A stretch of 64,000 nt of DNA from Thiomonas arsenitoxydans (GCF_000253115.1 NC_014145.1:1612001-1676000), one strand, 5' to 3'. Counted from the stretch's first letter, positions 6,326-15,435 are shown. Notes: a model not told the origin generated them from the letters alone. Numbers and translations are program-made.

Positions 6326-9307
6326 ATGTCCGCCCTGTTCAAACCGCTCAATCGCCTGTTTTCCAACGGCCAGCCGCTGCACGACCCGCTCACCCCGCCT
6401 CCCGGCGATACCGAGGTGAAGACGACTACCTGCTATATGTGCGCCTGCCGCTGCGGCATCAAAGTGCATCTGCGCGATGGCGAGGTGCGTTTCATCGAGG
6501 GCAACCCCAACCATCCGCTCAACCAGGGCGTGATTTGCGCCAAGGGGTCGGCCGGCATCATGAAACAGGTGTCGCCCGCGCGCCTGACGCAGCCCTTGCG
6601 CCGCAAACCCGGCAGCGAGCGCGGCGCGGGTGAGTTCGAGCCGATCTCGTGGGACGAAGCGCTGCAGACGCTGGAAGACCGGCTGCGTCACCTGCGTGCC
6701 ACCGACCCCAAGCAATTCGCGCTGTTCACCGGACGCGACCAGATGCAGGCGCTCACCGGGCTGTTCGCCCGGCAGTACGGCACGCCCAACTATGCCGCGC
6801 ACGGTGGCTTCTGCTCGGTGAACATGGCTGCTGGCATGATCTACACCTTCGGCGGCAGTTTCTGGGAATTCGGCGGCCCCGATCTGGAGCGCGCCAAGCT
6901 GTTCGTGATGATCGGCACCGCTGAAGATCACCACAGCAACCCGATGAAAATCGCCCTGTCCAAATTCAAGCGGGCGGGCGGGCGCTTCATCTCCATCAAC
7001 CCGGTACGCACCGGTTACTCCGCCATTGCCGATGAGTGGATCCCGATCCGCCCCGGCACCGATGGCGCTTTGCTGCAGGCGTTGGTGCACGAACTGCTGC
7101 GTACCGGCCGCTTCGATGCTGACTTCACCGCGCACTACACCAACGGCGCGCAACTGCTGCGGGTGCAGCCGGGCCACTTGCAAGACGGCTTGTTCATCCC
7201 CGATGCCTCTGGCGCGGAGCAATCGCAAGGCCGGATGTGGTGGGACGCCGTGACCCAGCGCCCCGTGCCCGCCTGGGCTGAGGGCGCGCAGCCTGCGCTT
7301 TCGGGCCGCTACCGTCTGGCCGATGGCACGCCGGTCGCGCCCGCGCTGCAACTGCTGCGCGAACAACTGGCCGACAGCACGCCGGAATGGGCCGCGGGCA
7401 TCACCGGCGTGAGCGCCGAGCGCATTCGCCAACTGGCACAAGAGATGGCGCAGGCCGCGCTCGATCAGGGCGAAGACCTGCCCATCGCCTGGACCGACTG
7501 GCTCGGCCGCGAGCACGCCAAGGTGCGCAGCAAACCGCTGGCGTTTCACGCCATGCGGGGCCTCGCGGCGCATTCCAACGGCTTTCAGACCATCCGCGCG
7601 TTGTCCATTCTGATGAGTCTGCTGGGTACGATCGATGCGCCCGGCGGCTTTCGCCACAAGGCGCCTTACCCGAAGGACGTTCCGCCCGAGGTGCGCAACC
7701 CGCGCGGCCCGCAGGACGTGCGACCCGACACGCCGCTGAACGGCGCGCCGCTGGGCTGGCCGACTTCGCCCGACGATCTCGCGCTGATGGACGACGGCAG
7801 CCCGCTGCGCATCGACAAGGCGTTTTCCTGGGAGCATCCGCTGGCGGTGCATGGCCTGATGCACAACGTCATCACCAACGCCTGGCGCGGCGACCCTTAT
7901 CCCATCGACACCCTGCTGATCTTCATGTCCAACATGGCGTGGAATTCGGCCATGAACACCGTGGACGTGCGGCAGATGTTGCGCGACAAGGGCGAAGACG
8001 GCAGCTACCGCATTCCCTTCCTCGTGGTGTGCGATGCCTTTCACAGCGAGATGACCGCCTTCGCCGATCTGCTGCTGCCCGACACCAGCTATCTGGAGCG
8101 GCATGACGCCATGTCCTTGCTCGACCGGCCCATCTCCGAGTTCGACGGCCCGGTGGACTCGGTGCGCGTGCCGGTGCTGCCGCCTCTAGCGCAGGCGCGG
8201 CCGTTCCAGGAAGTGCTGGTGGAGCTTGCAGGTCGCCTCGGCCTGCCGGCTTTCGTCAACGCCGACGGCAGCCGCAAATACAAAAACTATCCCGACTTCA
8301 TCGTCAACTACGAAACCGCGCCCGGCTCAGGCATCGGCTTTCTGTCGGGCTGGCGCGGCAAGGACGGCACGCAGTCGCTCAAGGGCGAGCCCAACCCAAA
8401 GCAATGGGAGATGTATGCGCAGAACGACTGCGTGCACTTTCACCACCTGCCCGAGCCGCTGCGCTATATGCGCAACTGGAACCGCGACTACCTCGACTTT
8501 GCGCAGGAGCAGGGCTGGCGCGCGCGCAACACGCCCATCATCATCGCGCTCTACTCCGACGTGCTGCAGCAGTTCCGGCTGGCGGCGCGCGGCCAGCGCC
8601 CCGGTCGGCAACCGCCCGAAGCGCTGCGGGCGCGGGTGGCGCATCACTTCGATCCGCTGCCCTTCTGGGAGCCGCCGCTGGAACATGCGGCCACCGATCT
8701 CTCGCGCTATCCGCTGGCTGCCGTGACCCAGCGCCCGATGGCGATGTATCACGCCTGGGACTCGCAGAACGCCTGGCTGCGGCAGATTCACGGCCACAAC
8801 CGGCTTTACGTCAATCCCGCCGTGGCCGCACAGCAAGGCATCGCCGATGGCGACTGGCTGTGGATCACCTCGCCCTGGGGCCGGGTGCGCGCGCGTTGCC
8901 AATACAGCGAGGCGGTCGAGCCCGGCACGGTGTGGACCTGGAATGCCATCGGCAAGGCCAGCGGCTTCTGGGGACTGCATCCGCATGCCGAAGAGGCGCA
9001 GACCGGCTTTTTGCTCAACCATCTCATCCGCGAGGAGCTGCCGGCCAACGCGCTGGGCGCCGGGCAGGGACTGATCTCCAACAGCGACCCGGTCACTGGC
9101 CAGGCCGGCTGGTATGACGTGCGGGTGCGCATCGACCACGCCGAAGCTCCGCCCGAAACCGACGAGCCCCTGCCTGCTTTCGCCGAGCAGAGCTGGCCGC
9201 AATTTGCACCTCCCGCCGCGCCGCCCCAGTCTGCTCCGCACGCACCGCAGCTCAGTGTGCTGCGCTATTTCGCCGGGCGTTCGTCCCGCCAAGGAAAACA
9301 GCCATGA
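6326..9307 (+). CDS. soeA: Molybdopterin oxidoreductase catalytic subunit, SoeA-like (sulfite dehydrogenase, quinone)
   Basis: This 993-residue molybdenum bis-MGD enzyme belongs to the complex-iron-sulfur group. The N-terminal [4Fe-4S] site is C36-x2-C39-x3-C43-x27-C71. Cys163 in HGGFCSVN is the likely molybdenum ligand, as in polysulfide and thiosulfate reductases. The C-terminal dinucleotide-binding domain contains LYVNPAVAAQQGI and DWLWITSPWG. No twin-arginine signal is present, so the complex should face the cytoplasm, as known for SoeABC, which oxidises cytoplasmic sulfite to sulfate and feeds electrons to quinone. It overlaps soeB by ATGA. A polysulfide, thiosulfate or DMSO reductase role cannot be excluded from sequence alone. 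Confidence 0.85.
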   Translation: MSALFKPLNRLFSNGQPLHDPLTPPPGDTEVKTTTCYMCACRCGIKVHLRDGEVRFIEGNPNHPLNQGVICAKGSAGIMKQVSPARLTQPLRRKPGSERGAGEFEPISWDEALQTLEDRLRHLRATDPKQFALFTGRDQMQALTGLFARQYGTPNYAAHGGFCSVNMAAGMIYTFGGSFWEFGGPDLERAKLFVMIGTAEDHHSNPMKIALSKFKRAGGRFISINPVRTGYSAIADEWIPIRPGTDGALLQALVHELLRTGRFDADFTAHYTNGAQLLRVQPGHLQDGLFIPDASGAEQSQGRMWWDAVTQRPVPAWAEGAQPALSGRYRLADGTPVAPALQLLREQLADSTPEWAAGITGVSAERIRQLAQEMAQAALDQGEDLPIAWTDWLGREHAKVRSKPLAFHAMRGLAAHSNGFQTIRALSILMSLLGTIDAPGGFRHKAPYPKDVPPEVRNPRGPQDVRPDTPLNGAPLGWPTSPDDLALMDDGSPLRIDKAFSWEHPLAVHGLMHNVITNAWRGDPYPIDTLLIFMSNMAWNSAMNTVDVRQMLRDKGEDGSYRIPFLVVCDAFHSEMTAFADLLLPDTSYLERHDAMSLLDRPISEFDGPVDSVRVPVLPPLAQARPFQEVLVELAGRLGLPAFVNADGSRKYKNYPDFIVNYETAPGSGIGFLSGWRGKDGTQSLKGEPNPKQWEMYAQNDCVHFHHLPEPLRYMRNWNRDYLDFAQEQGWRARNTPIIIALYSDVLQQFRLAARGQRPGRQPPEALRARVAHHFDPLPFWEPPLEHAATDLSRYPLAAVTQRPMAMYHAWDSQNAWLRQIHGHNRLYVNPAVAAQQGIADGDWLWITSPWGRVRARCQYSEAVEPGTVWTWNAIGKASGFWGLHPHAEEAQTGFLLNHLIREELPANALGAGQGLISNSDPVTGQAGWYDVRVRIDHAEAPPETDEPLPAFAEQSWPQFAPPAAPPQSAPHAPQLSVLRYFAGRSSRQGKQP

Positions 9308-10131
9308 CCCAACTCGCCCTGGTCATCGACCTCAATGTCTGCGTGGGCTGCCACGCCTGCGTCACTTCCTGCAAACAGTGGAACACCTCCGGTACGGCCG
9401 GGCATTTGAGCGACCACGAACCCTACGGCGAGAATCCGCTGGGGGTGTTTTTCAACCGGGTGCAGACCTACGAGGTCGGTCAGTTTCCGCAGACGCAGAC
9501 CGTGCACTTTCCCAAGAGCTGCCTGCACTGCGAAGAGCCGCCCTGCGTGCCCGTTTGCCCGACCGGCGCGTCGTACAAACGCCAGGAAGACGGCATCGTG
9601 CTGGTCGATAGCGACAAGTGCATCGGCTGTAAATACTGCTCCTGGGCCTGCCCCTACGGCGCTCGCGAATACGACGAAGACCGCGGGGTGATGACCAAGT
9701 GCACTCTGTGCGTCGATCGCATCTACGACGAGAGCATTCCGCAGGCGCAGCGCCGCCCGGCCTGCGTCAACGCCTGCCCGACCAACGCAAGGCTGTTCGG
9801 CGATGTGCACGACCCCGATTCCGAGGTGTCTCGCGCCATCCGCGAGCGCGGCGGCTATGCCCTGATGCCCGAACTCGGCACCCGTCCGGCCAATCACTAT
9901 CTGCCTCGTCAATTGCCGCATGGCGCTGCACCGGCGAACGCAGAGGCCGCGTCGCCGCACCAGACCACGGCGCGCCCACAAGCCGCTGCGGTGCGCCCGG
10001 CCCCGAGTGAAGCGGTGCTGGAAGTCGAAGCGCGCGGGCTGTTCGCCAAGCTGTTCGGCGCGTTCTCCAAGCCCTCGCCAGCGCGCGCGGGCCACAAGAC
10101 CGTCGAGATCACTCAACTGGAGGCTCGCTAA
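9304..10131 (+). CDS. soeB: Four-cluster ferredoxin electron-transfer subunit, SoeB-like
   Basis: This 275-residue iron-sulfur subunit passes electrons from the Mo subunit to the membrane anchor. Four cysteine groups are readable: CVGCHACVTSCK, CLHCEEPPCVPVCP, CIGCKYCSWACP, and CTLC with ACVNACP. That is the DmsB/PsrB/SoeB pattern for four [4Fe-4S] clusters. The start overlaps the soeA stop (ATGA), indicating translational coupling. After the cluster domain, which ends near residue 200, there is an unusual tail of about 70 residues. It is Ala/Pro-rich at first and then ends in a short amphipathic-looking stretch (FAKLFGAFSKP) and KTVEITQLEAR. The tail is longer than the core fold needs. Confidence 0.87.
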   Translation: MTQLALVIDLNVCVGCHACVTSCKQWNTSGTAGHLSDHEPYGENPLGVFFNRVQTYEVGQFPQTQTVHFPKSCLHCEEPPCVPVCPTGASYKRQEDGIVLVDSDKCIGCKYCSWACPYGAREYDEDRGVMTKCTLCVDRIYDESIPQAQRRPACVNACPTNARLFGDVHDPDSEVSRAIRERGGYALMPELGTRPANHYLPRQLPHGAAPANAEAASPHQTTARPQAAAVRPAPSEAVLEVEARGLFAKLFGAFSKPSPARAGHKTVEITQLEAR

Positions 10132-10135
10132 AGTC

Positions 10136-11068
10136 ATGCGTCCCGCGTTTTCCGTTTTATTGCTCACCACCCTGGTCGGCTGCGCGCAGGGGCTGGGGGT
10201 TGTGGTGGCGCTGCCAGCGCTGTTCGGCGCGGCGCAGAGCGCCTCTTGGCTGGCGTTCTGCAGCCTGAGTCTGTGGATCATCCTGGGGCTGGGCGTCATC
10301 GGGCTAGCCGCCTCGTTCGGCCATCTCGGACGCCCGGAGCGCGCCTGGCGCGCCGCCGCCATGTGGCGCACCTCCTGGCTGTCACGCGAGGTCATCGCCC
10401 TGCCGGCCTTCCTGGGATTGACCGCCTTGAGCCTGCTGGGCATTCAAACCCTGCACGATTGGCCTGGTCTGCTGGCAGCGGTCTTGATCATCGGTGCGCT
10501 GGCGCTCTGGGTCTGCACCGCCATGATCTACGCGGGGGTGCGGTTTCTGCGCGAATGGGCTACTCCGCTCACCGCGCTGAACTTCGTGCTGATGGGTCTG
10601 GCCAGCGGCTGTCTGCTGGCTTCCGTGCTGGCGCTGTGGCGGCTCGCGCCGCAGGCGGCGATCTATGCCCACGCCGCCGCCGTATTGCTGGGTATCGCCC
10701 TGGTGGGGCGTCTGGCGGCGCTGCTGCGTGTGCGGGGTCTGACACCTGCGGGGTCGATGCAGTCGGCCATCGGGGTGGGCAGTGCGGTGATCCGCCAGAC
10801 CTCCAAGGGCTTCACCGCCGGGGCATTCAACACCCGCGAGTTCTTTCATGGACGAAGCGCGCTATGGGTGGCGGGTGCGCGCTGGGGCTTCGTGGCGTTT
10901 GGCTTCGTGCTGCCGATCTCGCTGCTGCTTCTCACGCCGCAGCCGCTGCGCTTGGTCGGCTGGCCGCTGGCGCTGGCCAGCAATCTGCTGGGCATGCTGG
11001 CCGAGCGCTGGGATTTTTTCGCTCAGGTCCGTCATCCGCAAAACCGCTATTACCAGGCTGCGCTGTGA
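10136..11068 (+). CDS. soeC: DmsC/SoeC-family quinone-reducing membrane anchor
   Basis: The gene encodes 310 residues from ATG 10136, with a GGAGG 12 bases upstream. It is an integral membrane protein with about eight hydrophobic helices, starting MRPAFSVLLLTTLVGCAQG, and fits the DmsC family of anchor subunits that bind quinone. Recognisable features are the ASFGHLGRPERAWRA loop after helix two and TREFFHGRSALW before the last helices. It starts 5 bp after soeB, so soeABC is one operon. In SoeABC the anchor takes electrons from the four-cluster subunit to the quinone pool. The frame extends 72 codons further upstream, but that part is antisense-like shadow of soeB. Confidence 0.87.
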   Translation: MRPAFSVLLLTTLVGCAQGLGVVVALPALFGAAQSASWLAFCSLSLWIILGLGVIGLAASFGHLGRPERAWRAAAMWRTSWLSREVIALPAFLGLTALSLLGIQTLHDWPGLLAAVLIIGALALWVCTAMIYAGVRFLREWATPLTALNFVLMGLASGCLLASVLALWRLAPQAAIYAHAAAVLLGIALVGRLAALLRVRGLTPAGSMQSAIGVGSAVIRQTSKGFTAGAFNTREFFHGRSALWVAGARWGFVAFGFVLPISLLLLTPQPLRLVGWPLALASNLLGMLAERWDFFAQVRHPQNRYYQAAL

Positions 11069-11135
11069 CCGATTGAAACCAGCGGGAACGCCCGTGCGCG
11101 GCGCGGCTCCATCCTTCTTTTGAAAGAGGATGAAC

Positions 11136-11543
11136 ATGCGTGGAATCGGTTTTTTGTGCGGCGGGTTGTTGGTGTTGACGTGTTTCGGGCAGGCGCAGGC
11201 CGCGATTGAGGTGAAGACCCCGCCCATCTGCCTGTCGCAACCGCGTAGCGCAGATTGCGCCGCACAGACCCGTCGCGCGCTCAATGAGCGCATGACCCAT
11301 CTCTATCACCTGGAATTGCAGAAGGTGATGGGCACCTACACCGAGCGGCGGCTCGATCATGCGCAGAATCTGTGGCGGCGCTGGGCGAATGCGGAATGTG
11401 AGTTCCGCAACGGCCCGCCCGATTGGCCAAATGCCGCCTGGAGCACGCGGCAGGATGACTGTCTGTCGGGCATGATCCGCAGACGAATCGCCCAGCTCGA
11501 CGGCTTTTTGCACTGTTCCGGCGCCACCTGCCCACCCAAATGA
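11136..11543 (+). CDS. Small exported LprI-like (DUF1311) protein
   Basis: This 135-residue protein has an N-terminal signal peptide (hydrophobic GFLCGGLLVLTCFG, cleavage likely after AQA). The mature part has six cysteines and a helical region with KVMGTYTERRLDHAQNLWRRWANAECEFR. That pattern resembles the lysozyme-inhibitor LprI N-terminal domain family, which acts in the periplasm. ATG 11136 is preferred over ATG 11130 because the AAAGAGG ribosome site needs the extra spacing. It lies 67 bp after soeC on the same strand and may be cotranscribed, but nothing ties it to sulfite oxidation. The family call is moderate; binding to lysozyme is not implied. Confidence 0.7.
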   Translation: MRGIGFLCGGLLVLTCFGQAQAAIEVKTPPICLSQPRSADCAAQTRRALNERMTHLYHLELQKVMGTYTERRLDHAQNLWRRWANAECEFRNGPPDWPNAAWSTRQDDCLSGMIRRRIAQLDGFLHCSGATCPPK

Positions 11544-11605
11544 CCCGCGTCAGATAAGGTTCAGCATGTGCTTGCATCATCTACTGAAAACCCAAGGAGA
11601 CCGCC

Positions 11606-12412
11606 ATGCCCAACCCCACGAACCCGACCGACGTCCTGCTGCATGAACGCGATGCGCGCGGCGTGGTTACCGTCACGCTCAACCGCCCGCAGGCGTTCAA
11701 CGCCTTGTCGGAGGCTTTGCTCGATGCACTGCAGGCGCAGATCGACGCCTTGACGGAAGACGACGGCGCCCGCGTGGTCATCCTGCGCGGCGCAGGCCGA
11801 GCTTTTTGCGCCGGGCACGATCTCAAGGAAATGCGCGCCCAGCCCTCGCAGGCCTATTACCAGTCGCTCTTCGCTCGTTGCGGCAAGGTCATGACCGGAT
11901 TGATGCGGCTGCCCCAGCCCGTCATCGCTCAGGTGCATGGCATCGCCACGGCGGCCGGCTGTCAGTTGGTGGCGAGTTGCGATCTGGCGGTGGCCAGCGC
12001 TGACGCGCGCTTTGCCGTCTCGGGCGTGAATTACGGGCTGTTCTGTTCCACGCCCGGCGTGGCGCTGGCGCGCAATCTGCCGCGCAAGCAGGCGATGGAA
12101 ATGCTGCTCACCGGCGAGTTCATCGACGCCGCCACCGCGCAGCAGCGCGCCCTGATCAATCGCGTCGCCCCGGCCGATGCGTTGGAGGCTGAAGTGGAGC
12201 GACTGGTCGCCAGCATTCTGAACAAACCCGCCGCCGCGGTGCGCATGGGCAAGGCGCTGTTCTACCGCCAGGTCGAGACCGGCATCGATGCGGCTTACCA
12301 ACTCGCGGCGCAGACCATGACCTGCAATATGCTCGACGACTGCGCGCTAGAAGGCGTGCAGGCCTTCATCGAAAAACGCGAACCGAGTTGGCGCGTGGCC
12401 TCAGGCGCCTGA
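11606..12412 (+). CDS. Enoyl-CoA hydratase/isomerase family protein
   Basis: This 268-residue crotonase-fold enzyme adds water to enoyl-CoA in beta-oxidation or a related acyl-CoA path. It has the CoA oxyanion-hole motif GAGRAFCAGHDLKEM and the second one in HGIATAAGCQLVASCDLAVAS. The usual second catalytic glutamate position is occupied by a Phe/Cys-containing loop (VNYGLFCSTPGVAL), so a hydratase reaction is less certain; the ECHDC3-like branch is possible. The start at 11606 follows AAGGAGACC. The 3' end overlaps the convergent PP2C gene by 12 bp. It is not in an operon with other beta-oxidation genes here. Confidence 0.88.
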   Translation: MPNPTNPTDVLLHERDARGVVTVTLNRPQAFNALSEALLDALQAQIDALTEDDGARVVILRGAGRAFCAGHDLKEMRAQPSQAYYQSLFARCGKVMTGLMRLPQPVIAQVHGIATAAGCQLVASCDLAVASADARFAVSGVNYGLFCSTPGVALARNLPRKQAMEMLLTGEFIDAATAQQRALINRVAPADALEAEVERLVASILNKPAAAVRMGKALFYRQVETGIDAAYQLAAQTMTCNMLDDCALEGVQAFIEKREPSWRVASGA

Positions 12413-13261
12413 TGACGTACTTGATGTCTCACCCGGCGCGGGCAGCCGCGCCAACTCGATGACGATGAGGGACAGATTGTCGCCGCGGCCGCCGGCGCGG
12501 GTGCGGGCCTTGTCGATCAGGTACTGACAGCACTCGCGCGGCTGCAGTTTGGAGGTGGCGATTTCAAGATCCTGATCGGTGAAGTAGTGCCACACGCCGT
12601 CGCTGCACAGCATGAGCACATCACCCGGCATCAGCGGGCTTTCTTCCACCGGCTTGGACGGCAGCTCCGACATGCCCAGACTGCAGGTCAGCACATTGCT
12701 CATCGGATGGTTGCGGGCCTTGGCTTCGGTGATCTCGCCCTTGTCGACCAGGGTTTGCACATACGAGTCATCGGTGGTGCGCAGCAGCAGTCGACCGTTG
12801 CGGAAGATGTAGAGGCGGCTGTCGCCCACATGCGACCAGTAGCAGCGGCCTTCGTCGGCGTGAAACAGGGCGCAGACGATGGTGGAATGCGGCTCCTGCT
12901 CGGTGGACAGTGCTGTGAGCCGGATCATGCTGTGGCTTTCCTGCACGATCTGCTGCAGCAGCGCATGCGGATCGTCGCTGTCCGGGTGATAGCGCTCGAA
13001 CAGTTGTTGTGCGGTGAGCATGACCTGATCGGCCGCTTTGCGTCCGCCGCTTTTTCCGCCCATGCCGTCGGCAATCACCGCCAGCACGCAGCCCTGCACG
13101 CGGGGGTGGGCAATGACCCGCAACTGATCCTGCTGATACGGCCGGTCGCCTTTGTGCAGGCCACTTGCCGCGCTTAACCGCCAGCGGGTACCCGCACGGT
13201 GCTGCACCGGCGTGGGCAGGGGCGGCAACCGGGACGGCGGGTAGTGATCGGTGGGATCCAT
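12401..13261 (-). CDS. PP2C-family serine/threonine protein phosphatase (Stp1/PrpC-like)
   Basis: This 286-residue metal-dependent phosphatase starts at ATG 13261 (MDPTDHYPPS). Longer upstream frame is low quality. The PP2C motifs occur in order: GDRPYQQDQ, ADGMGGKSGGRKAAD, HVGDSRLY, LMLCSDGVWHY and GRGDNLSLIVIEL, whose aspartates bind Mn or Mg. There is no membrane segment, so it is cytoplasmic. Bacterial PP2Cs of this kind reverse Hanks-type kinase phosphorylation, but no kinase gene is adjacent. The gene is divergent from the helicase, with 136 bp between them, and overlaps enoyl-CoA hydratase tail to tail. Confidence 0.92.
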   Translation of the reverse strand: MDPTDHYPPSRLPPLPTPVQHRAGTRWRLSAASGLHKGDRPYQQDQLRVIAHPRVQGCVLAVIADGMGGKSGGRKAADQVMLTAQQLFERYHPDSDDPHALLQQIVQESHSMIRLTALSTEQEPHSTIVCALFHADEGRCYWSHVGDSRLYIFRNGRLLLRTTDDSYVQTLVDKGEITEAKARNHPMSNVLTCSLGMSELPSKPVEESPLMPGDVLMLCSDGVWHYFTDQDLEIATSKLQPRECCQYLIDKARTRAGGRGDNLSLIVIELARLPAPGETSSTSSGA

Positions 13262-13397
13262 AGAATCGGCGGCGATTCGGTGCAGAAGGCGGCTATGAGT
13301 GAGCGGATGAACAAACTGATGGAAAACACTAATTCTAGGGGGCGCGCATGTCCGCCTTCGCCACGCTGTGCGGCACTGGAATGTGCCCGCCATCGGC

Positions 13398-15428
13398 ATG
13401 CGCGCTGATTCCCCGTCTTCGACGCCTCAGGCGCCAGAAACCTCCACAGCTTTGGCCGAGCATTGCGACGCGCTGTTTTCTCCCGGCAGTCCGCTGCAGG
13501 AGGAATTGCCGCAGTGGTCGGTGCGCGAGGGGCAGCGAGAGCTGGCGATGGCGGTGGCCGGGGCCATCGCCGACCGGGCCATCCTCATGGCGGAAGCCGG
13601 TACGGGCACGGGCAAAACGCTGGCTTATCTCGTGCCCGCGCTGCTGCATGGCGGGCGGGTGATCATTTCCACCGCGACCCGCAATCTGCAGGATCAGCTT
13701 TACAACAAGGATCTGCCCGCCGCACGCCGTGCGCTGGGCGCAGCGGTGAGTACCTGCGTGCTCAAAGGCCGCTCGAATTACGTCTGCCTCTACCGCCTGC
13801 AGCGCGCGGCGGAATGGGTGCACGGCCGCCATGCCCATACGCAATTGCGCCGCATCACGCAGTTCGCCAAAAGCGATGCGCGTGGCGATCTGTCGGCGCT
13901 GTCGGGGCTGGAAGAAAACTCCGCGCTTAACTTTCTCCTCACCTCCACCACCGACAACTGCCTCGGGGCCGACTGCCCTGACTACAAAGCCTGTTTTGTG
14001 ATGAAGGCGCGCCGCGAGGCCTTGGCTTCCGACGTGGTCATCATCAATCACCATCTGTTTTTCGCAGATCTGGCGTTGCGCGGTGAAGGCGTGGCCGAAT
14101 TGCTGCCGACCGCAGACACGCTGATTCTCGACGAGGCGCATCAGCTTGCCGAAATCGGGGTGCAATTCCTCGGCGCGCGCTGCGGTACGGCGCAGGTGGT
14201 CGATCTCAGCCGGGACGTGCTGGCCGGCGGCCTGCAACATGCCAAAGGCCTGGCCGACTGGCAGACCTTGAGCGGTGCACTGGAGCGCGCAGCGCGCGAT
14301 CTGCGCCTGGCCGCACCGCAAAACCCCGGGCGTCTGAGTCAGCCCCAGGTGCTCGATCTGCCCGGCTGGGACGTGGCCTTGCACGATCTCCAGGCGCAAC
14401 TGGCGCATACCGCGGAGGTGCTGTCGGCCCATGTCGAGGCGGCGGCTGAGTTCGAGCGGCTGATGGATCGCTGCACCGCCTTGCACCAGGCCTTTTCAAG
14501 TTGGCAGGCCGCACCTGACCCCGAACAGACCGACGCGCCGCCACAGGTGCGCTGGGCCGACGTGGGCAGCGCGCATCTGCGGTTGCAAGCCGCGCCCTTG
14601 TCCATCGCACCGGCGTTTGCCGCCCTGGTGGCCCAACGCAGTCAGGCCTGGATTTTCACCTCGGCGACCTTGAGCGTGGGCGGCAGCTTTCGCCACGCTC
14701 GCGCCGCGCTGGGGTTGACGCCGGAGCAGGGCGGCTGTGCGCCGGTGGAAGGCGGGGCGGCGCCGCGTTGCCGCGAATTGCGAGTGGCCAGCCCGTTCGA
14801 CTATGCCGAGCAAGGGCGCTTGCTGGTGCCGCAAGACCTGCCGCTGCCCAATCAGCCGGGCCATTCGGAATCGGTGGGGGCGCTCGCCGCCCAGCTTGCC
14901 ATGGGCAATACCGGCGGCACGTTCGTGCTCACCACCACGCTGCGGGCGGCGAAGATCATCGCGCAAACCCTGCGCGCGCTGCTGCCCGGCAGGGCGGTGC
15001 TGGAACAGTTCGACGAATCGAAAGCCGCCTTGCTGGCCCGCTTCGCCAGCACGCCGCAGGCGGTGCTGGTGGGTAGTCAGAGTTTTTGGGAGGGCGTCGA
15101 TCTGCCCGGTGACCGACTGACCCTGGTGATCATCGACAAACTACCGTTCGCCCCGCCCGACGACCCGCTCACCGCCGCACGGCTCAAGCAGATCGAGGCC
15201 GAAGGGCGCAGCGGCTTTACCGACTACAGCATGCCCCAGGCCGCACTCTCGCTGCAGCAAGGGGCGGGCCGGTTGATCCGCACCGAAAGCGATCGGGGGG
15301 TTCTGGTGGTGTGCGACCGGCGCCTGACGGCGACCGGCTGGGGGCGACAACTTCTGACGAGCCTGCCGCCCTTCACGCGCGTGAGCCAAACCGCAGAGGC
15401 TCAGGCGTTTTTGCAAGGAACGAAGTGA
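13398..15428 (+). CDS. DinG/YoaA-type ATP-dependent DNA helicase with iron-sulfur cluster
   Basis: About 676 residues, superfamily 2, XPD-like. Walker A is AEAGTGTGKTLAYLVP, motif Ia STATRNLQDQL, and DEAH is in LILDEAHQL. Motif VI is LQQGAGRLIRTESDRGV. Between motif Ia and the DEAH box lie the four cysteines of the Fe-S domain: YVCLYR, DNCLGADC and KACFVM. These helicases unwind forked DNA and R-loops 5' to 3' and act in repair; YoaA also works with the clamp-loader subunit HolC. Start choice is open: ATG 13398 is given here, but GTG 13368 is in frame and neither has a strong ribosome site. It ends 7 bp before the convergent bamD stop. Confidence 0.92.
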   Translation: MRADSPSSTPQAPETSTALAEHCDALFSPGSPLQEELPQWSVREGQRELAMAVAGAIADRAILMAEAGTGTGKTLAYLVPALLHGGRVIISTATRNLQDQLYNKDLPAARRALGAAVSTCVLKGRSNYVCLYRLQRAAEWVHGRHAHTQLRRITQFAKSDARGDLSALSGLEENSALNFLLTSTTDNCLGADCPDYKACFVMKARREALASDVVIINHHLFFADLALRGEGVAELLPTADTLILDEAHQLAEIGVQFLGARCGTAQVVDLSRDVLAGGLQHAKGLADWQTLSGALERAARDLRLAAPQNPGRLSQPQVLDLPGWDVALHDLQAQLAHTAEVLSAHVEAAAEFERLMDRCTALHQAFSSWQAAPDPEQTDAPPQVRWADVGSAHLRLQAAPLSIAPAFAALVAQRSQAWIFTSATLSVGGSFRHARAALGLTPEQGGCAPVEGGAAPRCRELRVASPFDYAEQGRLLVPQDLPLPNQPGHSESVGALAAQLAMGNTGGTFVLTTTLRAAKIIAQTLRALLPGRAVLEQFDESKAALLARFASTPQAVLVGSQSFWEGVDLPGDRLTLVIIDKLPFAPPDDPLTAARLKQIEAEGRSGFTDYSMPQAALSLQQGAGRLIRTESDRGVLVVCDRRLTATGWGRQLLTSLPPFTRVSQTAEAQAFLQGTK

Positions 15429-15435
15429 ATCAGGC

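Noticed and set aside
6227-8104. 625-codon minus-strand open frame opposite soeA
   Set aside because: Composition is a high-GC antisense shadow (His, Gly, Arg and Ala rich, no motif), while the plus strand encodes a clear molybdoenzyme with all cofactor motifs.
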